Below are positions 59,582 through 64,000 of a stretch of 64,000 nucleotides of DNA, in pieces. Where the stretch lies: contig NZ_CP071793.1 in assembly GCF_017498545.1 (NCBI RefSeq), positions 6,337,001 to 6,401,000 of the forward strand, read 5' to 3'. The notes under the pieces were generated by a model. That model worked only from the letters and a program-made list of their open reading frames with translations, did not search any database and had not been told where the DNA came from. The DNA comes from Sulfidibacter corallicola (GTDB lineage Bacteria > Acidobacteriota > Holophagae > Acanthopleuribacterales > Acanthopleuribacteraceae). Numbering within the stretch: the first letter of the stretch is position 1; every line of letters starts with the position of its first letter. Made by a program: the position numbers and the translations under genes.

Positions 59582-60434
59582 GTAAACCTCTGAGTTTGAA
59601 ACCGTTGTTGGCAAAAGGACGAAGTGCTTGAAGTTGGTTTCGGAAATGAATGAGGAAACCTTTAACCGAAAATACCACTTTCATGGGGATGAAGGGTGTT
59701 TTCAGGCGCCTGGAAACGAAAGAGTTATTTTCGTGTCGCGGTGGCTCTTTGGGGAGTGGGTATTCTTGCGAACCCCGGTATATTTTATCCATCTTTGGCG
59801 CTTGTTGACAGGTCCACTTGTGTTTCATTTCGCGTGAACTTATCGATGGATGAGACGGCTCGATCTTCAGGGGCTCGGTGCGATCGGTTCTCTTCTTGGC
59901 CGACCCTTTCGAATCGACCGAACGGAGGGTTCGGCCAGGGCCGAGCGAGCTCGTTCGAGTGGGTCATTTCGATCACGAAACCAGGGGTACGGTGGCGTGC
60001 ATCGCCATCGCGCGGGCTTCGGAAAATCACGTCGGTTGCGATTCGATTGCGTGGTGCACCGTCCGAGGCAGGTTTCAGGCGCTCTTCGTCGAAACACCTG
60101 GGTTTTCGGATGGGTACTATACTATGTAAGGCAACATCCTATATGCTTAGCGTCAGGTGGTTTCCCGCTGTCGTTCCGGTGTTGGTTCGATCTCGATTCG
60201 CGCAGCAATCCCAGGTCTTGCAAAACCGGATGGCCGCGAGGATCCTGTCACGCCCAGACCATTCGCAACCGATGGGTCGGCGATTCAAGGAATCCGATAC
60301 TCGCGGTCGATAGGGAACAGTGTCGCGAGCGTGGCTGATTCCGGGAAACCCAGTCAATTGGCGTGAGGGCACGCCTTGGACGCGTGCCATTCCTGGCGTT
60401 GGTGGTGAGGAATTACCGAAAGGTTTTGATTTTT
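59582..60434. other. 853-base divergent region without a recognised gene
   Basis: It separates the divergent binding-protein and M14 peptidase genes. Open frames up to about 205 codons occur on the plus strand (59696-60313) but have no ribosome-binding site, no hydrophobic or structured pattern and Arg/Ser-rich composition. No terminator or RNA motif was seen. Confidence 0.5.
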
Positions 60435-63008
60435 ATGAAATGTTTGTTGCTTGTGAGTTTTTGTTGGTTGGGAATGGCCTTTGCCGCGCCCGCTTTGGAT
60501 TTGACCTATTACCTGCCACATGTCGATCGCTACGATCCGAAGGTCCCCACGCCCGAATCCTATTTGGGGTATCAGGTGGGCGAGTGGCACGTGCGCCACG
60601 ATCAACTTTTGGGATACTTGCGGCTGCTGGCTCGCCATTCTTCGAGAATTGAAATGGAAACCATCGGCACGACCCACGAGCGACGCGAACTGGTTCAGTT
60701 GATGATTTCCCATCCCGACAATCTCGCCAAGGTCGACGAGCTGCGCCGCGAGCGCCTGAAATGGATCGAGACGGGTGAAGCGGCCCGGTCCGCGTCCCAG
60801 TTTCCGGTGGTGGTGTGGCTTTGTTACAGCATTCACGGCAACGAGGCCAGTGGCAGCAACGCGGCCTTGCTCACCGCCTATCACCTTGCCGCGGCCCAGG
60901 ATATCGATCCGCTGCTGCGCAACACCATCATTCTGCTGGATCCCTCGCTCAATCCCGATGGATTGGGTCGTTTCACCTCCTGGGTGAACACCCACCGCGG
61001 ACGCCAATTGAGTGCGCTGCGGGATTCCCGAGAACATCAGGAGGCCTGGCCCAGGGGGCGGACCAACCATTACTGGTTCGACTTGAATCGCGACTGGCTG
61101 CTGTTGCAGCAACCGGAATCCAAGGCGAGGGTCGATTTCTACCAAAAATGGCAGCCGAACGTTCTCGCGGATTTCCACGAGATGGGCAGCGGTTCCACCT
61201 ATTTCTTCCAGCCCGGTGTGCCGTCGCGTCAGAACCCGCTCACCTCGGAAACCAATTTACAATTGACCCGCCGCATCGCGCGTTACCATGCCAATGCGCT
61301 GGATCAGCTTGGCGAACTGTATTTCAGCGAGCAGTTCTTCGACGATTTCTTTTTCGGCAAGGGGTCGACCTACCCCGATATCCAGGGGGCCGTGGGTATT
61401 CTGTTCGAACAGGCCAGCGCCCGTGGCCATCTCAAGGAGCGGTTCGACGGCACACTTTCGTTTCCCGAGGCGATTCGCAACCATCTCACCACCTCGCTCT
61501 CCACACTTGCGGGTGCGTTGGAGAATCGGGAATTACTGGTGCGGTACCAACGAGACAGTCACCTCGAGTCACTCGCCTTGGCCAAGAAGAGTGCGATCAA
61601 GGCCTATGTGTTTGGTGACGATGGAGATCCCGCGCGTGCCTGGATGATGGCCGACGTGTTGCGGGCCCATCGTATTCAGGTGTTCCCACTCGCGCGCAGT
61701 GTGCGGGGCGGCAACGTGGTCATCGACAGCGGCTACGTGGTGCCCACCGAACAACCCCAGTTCCGGTTGATTCAATCGATCTTCGAAACGCGAACCGAGT
61801 TCAAGGACCGATCGTTCTACGACATCACGGCCTGGAATTTTCCCAATGCGTTCGGCCTGCCTTACCTGCCGCTGGATACCGCCGCCTTTTCGAAACAGTT
61901 GCTGGGCGATCCCAAGTCCAGCAAAGGCTTACCTGCCGGTGCGTTTCGCAACAGTCAGGAAGTGTACGCCTACCTCGTCGATTGGAAGGGCTATTTCGCG
62001 CCTGCCCTGGCCTATGATCTTCTGGATGCCGGGGTTGCCGTCTGGTCCGCTGGCAAATCGTTTCAAGCGCGGGTTCAGGATGGCCGGCGAGCCTTCGAGC
62101 CGGGCACCCTGATGGTGCCGTTGGGTTCACAGTCGGTGTCGCGAGAACGCATCGAGACGCTGTTGCGGCGTGCGGCGCAGCATCAGGCCGTGCGCATCGA
62201 CGCCGTCTCTTCCGGTCTGACGGCCGAGGGCATCGATTTGGGCAGCCCGAGTTTCACGCATCTGAAATTGCCGGAGATCGTTCTGGTGGTCGGCTCGAAA
62301 GTGTTTCCCAACAGCGCTGGAGAACTGTGGCATCTGCTCGATCACGAATTGGGCTTTCGGGTCCATCTCGTGGAGAGCGATCGCCTGGCGAAATTGGATT
62401 GGTCGCGAATGACACACCTGATCCTACCCGACGGCTGTCGCGATTGCCTGCCCGATCTGACCCAGTCCCGCATTCGCACCTGGCTCAACGAAGGCGGGGT
62501 CGTCATTTCCATAGCCGGTGCGGTTCGCCAACTGGTTTCCACCAAGTGGGTTCCGCTCAAGGTGAGCGATCGCAATTCGATCTTGGAGAACGGGTCGTCC
62601 CGCGAGCCGGTGGTACCCAGACCCTGGGGCGATCGAGCCGGGTTCCTGGCCGAACAGCGCATCGCGGGAACCATTTTTGGCGGAACCCTGGATTTGAGCC
62701 ATCCACTGGGATTCGGTTTCCAACGACCCGATGTGGCGCTGTTCCGCGATCACACCCTGGTCCTCGAAGCCGACGACAATCCGTTCAGCAGCCCGATTCG
62801 CTACGACGCGGCGCCGCTCGTCAGTGGGTACGCGTCGACCGAGAATTTGAATCGGATCGCGGGCACGCCGGCGTTGACCACACGCCAAGCCGGAAAGGGC
62901 CTGGTCGTCGTGATTATGGATAATCCCACCTTTCGGGGCTTCTGGCGCGGTGCCCAAAAAATCGTGCTCAACAGCCTGTTTTTCAGCAGCAAGGTCCTGG
63001 GCCAGTGA
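60435..63008 (+). CDS. Secreted M14-family zinc carboxypeptidase-like protein
   Basis: An 857-residue secreted protein. A signal sequence (MKCLLLVSFCWLGMAFA) is followed by an M14 domain (about 20-360). Zinc ligands are in SIHGNEASGSNAALL (His and Glu) and in LADFHEMGSGS (third His). The substrate-site Asn-Arg pair is in WFDLNRDW and the likely catalytic Glu is in GILFEQASARG. The remaining 450 residues form strand-helix units, including a class-I-glutamine-amidotransferase-like fold around EIVLVVGSKVF to WLNEGGVVISIAG, as seen in other long M14 proteins. GAAAGG lies 11 bases before the ATG at 60435. It likely hydrolyses extracellular peptides. Confidence 0.88.
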   Translation: MKCLLLVSFCWLGMAFAAPALDLTYYLPHVDRYDPKVPTPESYLGYQVGEWHVRHDQLLGYLRLLARHSSRIEMETIGTTHERRELVQLMISHPDNLAKVDELRRERLKWIETGEAARSASQFPVVVWLCYSIHGNEASGSNAALLTAYHLAAAQDIDPLLRNTIILLDPSLNPDGLGRFTSWVNTHRGRQLSALRDSREHQEAWPRGRTNHYWFDLNRDWLLLQQPESKARVDFYQKWQPNVLADFHEMGSGSTYFFQPGVPSRQNPLTSETNLQLTRRIARYHANALDQLGELYFSEQFFDDFFFGKGSTYPDIQGAVGILFEQASARGHLKERFDGTLSFPEAIRNHLTTSLSTLAGALENRELLVRYQRDSHLESLALAKKSAIKAYVFGDDGDPARAWMMADVLRAHRIQVFPLARSVRGGNVVIDSGYVVPTEQPQFRLIQSIFETRTEFKDRSFYDITAWNFPNAFGLPYLPLDTAAFSKQLLGDPKSSKGLPAGAFRNSQEVYAYLVDWKGYFAPALAYDLLDAGVAVWSAGKSFQARVQDGRRAFEPGTLMVPLGSQSVSRERIETLLRRAAQHQAVRIDAVSSGLTAEGIDLGSPSFTHLKLPEIVLVVGSKVFPNSAGELWHLLDHELGFRVHLVESDRLAKLDWSRMTHLILPDGCRDCLPDLTQSRIRTWLNEGGVVISIAGAVRQLVSTKWVPLKVSDRNSILENGSSREPVVPRPWGDRAGFLAEQRIAGTIFGGTLDLSHPLGFGFQRPDVALFRDHTLVLEADDNPFSSPIRYDAAPLVSGYASTENLNRIAGTPALTTRQAGKGLVVVIMDNPTFRGFWRGAQKIVLNSLFFSSKVLGQ

Positions 63009-63415
63009 ACCGCGATGATCGATGTCGCCTCCATGCGGCCCGATCGGCGGGGGCCATGGCGCCGCCGCCTGGTTAAGGTCTCAGGTATTGTGTCAAAATG
63101 CCGACAAGCCATTGAACCGACGAGGCGCTTTTCCCGACGGTACTTCCGCCTCGCTGCTTGGAGTGGGTGATGGGACGATGGTCTCCACTTTGGTAGAGGG
63201 GTCGGTTGAACCGCCTGTGTGGGTCATGTGGCCGTTTGTGGTCCGAGGGTCTGGACCGTCGAGCGCCAGGCGTCTCCCGCCGCTTCCCTTCGAAGATTTA
63301 TTTGATTTTGATGAAACCACTCCATTCTTCGCGTATCGCTCAAATAGTTACTCGAGCAAATTCATTCCTTCTTTCCGCTCCAGCGCTTTGCGAAAGCGAG
63401 ATCTCCAGGTGATTC
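63009..63415. other. Intergenic region, no gene recognised
   Basis: 407 bases between the M14 peptidase and the DUF4388 gene. An overlapping plus-strand open frame (63022-63444) has no ribosome-binding site and overlaps the start of the next gene out of frame. A locally AT-rich patch (63290-63370) may contain the promoter. Confidence 0.5.
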
Positions 63416-64000
63416 ATGGCCGATTCTGCCTTACAACCATTTGAGAACTACCAGTTACAGTCGGTGATGCGCGACGTTTGGGAGCGCGGCGTGACGGGCG
63501 TGGTTTCCTGTGAGGTCAAGGGTTATCCCAAAGAGTTGTTCGTTCGGGACGGCCGTGTTTTGTTCTCGACCTCCGAAGATCCCGAAGACAAATTGCCCAG
63601 GGTGCTCATCGACCAGGAGCGCTTCACCCAGGAACAGTACGAGTCGGTCGAGGCCAACTTCCGCGAAGATATTTCGATCGGACGTAATCTGGTCGAGATG
63701 GGGCTGATCACCCAACAGGAACTCGTCGAGGGAGCCAAATATCAGGTTTTTCGTATCTTCTCCGGCATTGTCTGTGCCTCCACGGGTAGCTTCGCCGTCA
63801 AGGAAGGCGACCTGCCCGAAGGGGTGGTGAGCCTGCCTCTCGATTTCCCCGGCGACTTCATTCGCGCCCTGCTCGAACTCACCGATCGCGGCTGGATCTC
63901 CCGTCAATTCGGCGACGATTTGAGCTTCATACCCCAAACGAATCCCGACAAACCCATCAATTTCGAAAAGGTCAAGGTCGCGGATTTCGCACAGCAGGTT
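63416..64000 (+). CDS. DUF4388-containing protein, N-terminal part (cut by window end)
   Basis: An open frame of 195 codons that continues past the right edge. It begins MADSALQPFENYQLQSVMRD, with AGGTG five bases upstream. The region LFVRDGRVLFSTSEDPEDKL and the following SIGRNLVEMGLITQQELVEG then CASTGSFAVKEGDLP match the DUF4388/PatA-N pattern of a small strand domain followed by helices. These domains occur N-terminally in regulators of gliding, polarity and signalling in Myxococcota, Cyanobacteriota and Acidobacteriota. What follows after residue 195, often TPR, GAF or receiver domains, cannot be seen. Confidence 0.8.
   Translation, partial: MADSALQPFENYQLQSVMRDVWERGVTGVVSCEVKGYPKELFVRDGRVLFSTSEDPEDKLPRVLIDQERFTQEQYESVEANFREDISIGRNLVEMGLITQQELVEGAKYQVFRIFSGIVCASTGSFAVKEGDLPEGVVSLPLDFPGDFIRALLELTDRGWISRQFGDDLSFIPQTNPDKPINFEKVKVADFAQQV

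Noticed and set aside
59696..60313. Open frame of 205 codons between the binding protein and the peptidase
   Set aside because: No ribosome-binding site, Arg/Ser-rich product without structure or family similarity; likely chance.

Overview
The window is a 64 kb piece of a GC-rich Gram-negative chromosome. No rRNA, tRNA, CRISPR array, insertion sequence or phage gene was recognised. A TonB-dependent receptor, a Wzy/Wzz pair and predicted lipoproteins and secreted proteins indicate an outer membrane. The mix of a GWxTD-domain protein, PQQ-like propellers beginning with a WPxxRGP motif, a DUF4388 protein, PilZ/receiver and GGDEF/EAL proteins, and frequent TTG/GTG starts with strong Shine-Dalgarno sequences fits Acidobacteriota best (possibly a Holophagae or Acanthopleuribacter-like lineage). 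That placement is inference, not proof.

Layout. 1-13.6 kb: the 3' part of aconitase acnA with a clear terminator, a VOC protein, a large secreted GWxTD protein, a TfoX-like protein, a tesA-like esterase divergent from a ybbA-ybbP ABC exporter pair (the E. coli arrangement), two secreted proteins and a carboxylesterase. 14.0-18.7 kb: a response regulator with PAS, GGDEF and EAL domains, convergent with a hybrid histidine kinase and a single-domain receiver that overlap by 4 bp.

19.1-25.2 kb: a seven-gene minus-strand array, DUF4178 - SR-rich lipoprotein - duplicated DUF350 membrane protein - membrane-anchored spermidine-synthase-like protein - J-domain protein - YbjN-like protein - PspA/IM30, closed by a terminator. 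It looks like an envelope-stress or membrane-remodelling module. Its J-domain protein begins with a segment resembling the membrane-binding helix of PspA/Vipp1, which makes it the most interesting locus in the window.

25.6-35.1 kb: uridine phosphorylase, a TauD-family oxygenase, a second PQQ-like propeller, a DUF2007 protein, and a minus-strand tryptophan-catabolism cluster. The cluster holds tryptophan 2,3-dioxygenase, an SDR without the usual YxxxK motif, a luciferase-like flavin enzyme, a 2-aminomuconic-semialdehyde-type dehydrogenase and a RidA-family 2-aminomuconate-deaminase-like protein. The middle steps of the kynurenine pathway are absent here.

35.3-46 kb: an antiporter fused to TrkA-N and PTS-EIIA-like domains, a PilZ-like/degenerate-receiver protein, an isolated yidD, a voltage-gated K+ channel with a C-terminal zinc ribbon, a TonB-dependent receptor under an evident Fur box, and a membrane GGDEF-EAL protein. 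46.4-54.3 kb: a chemosensory operon (CheA-type hybrid kinase, CheW, CheB; no CheR or receptor in view), a GH113-like secreted glycosidase and a second hybrid kinase. 54.3-64 kb: divergent Wzy-like polymerase and Wzz-like copolymerase, gpsA, an orphan TrpX-type binding protein, a large secreted M14 metallopeptidase and a DUF4388 protein cut by the window end. Phosphorelay and c-di-GMP genes are dense throughout, suggesting a complex surface-associated lifestyle.
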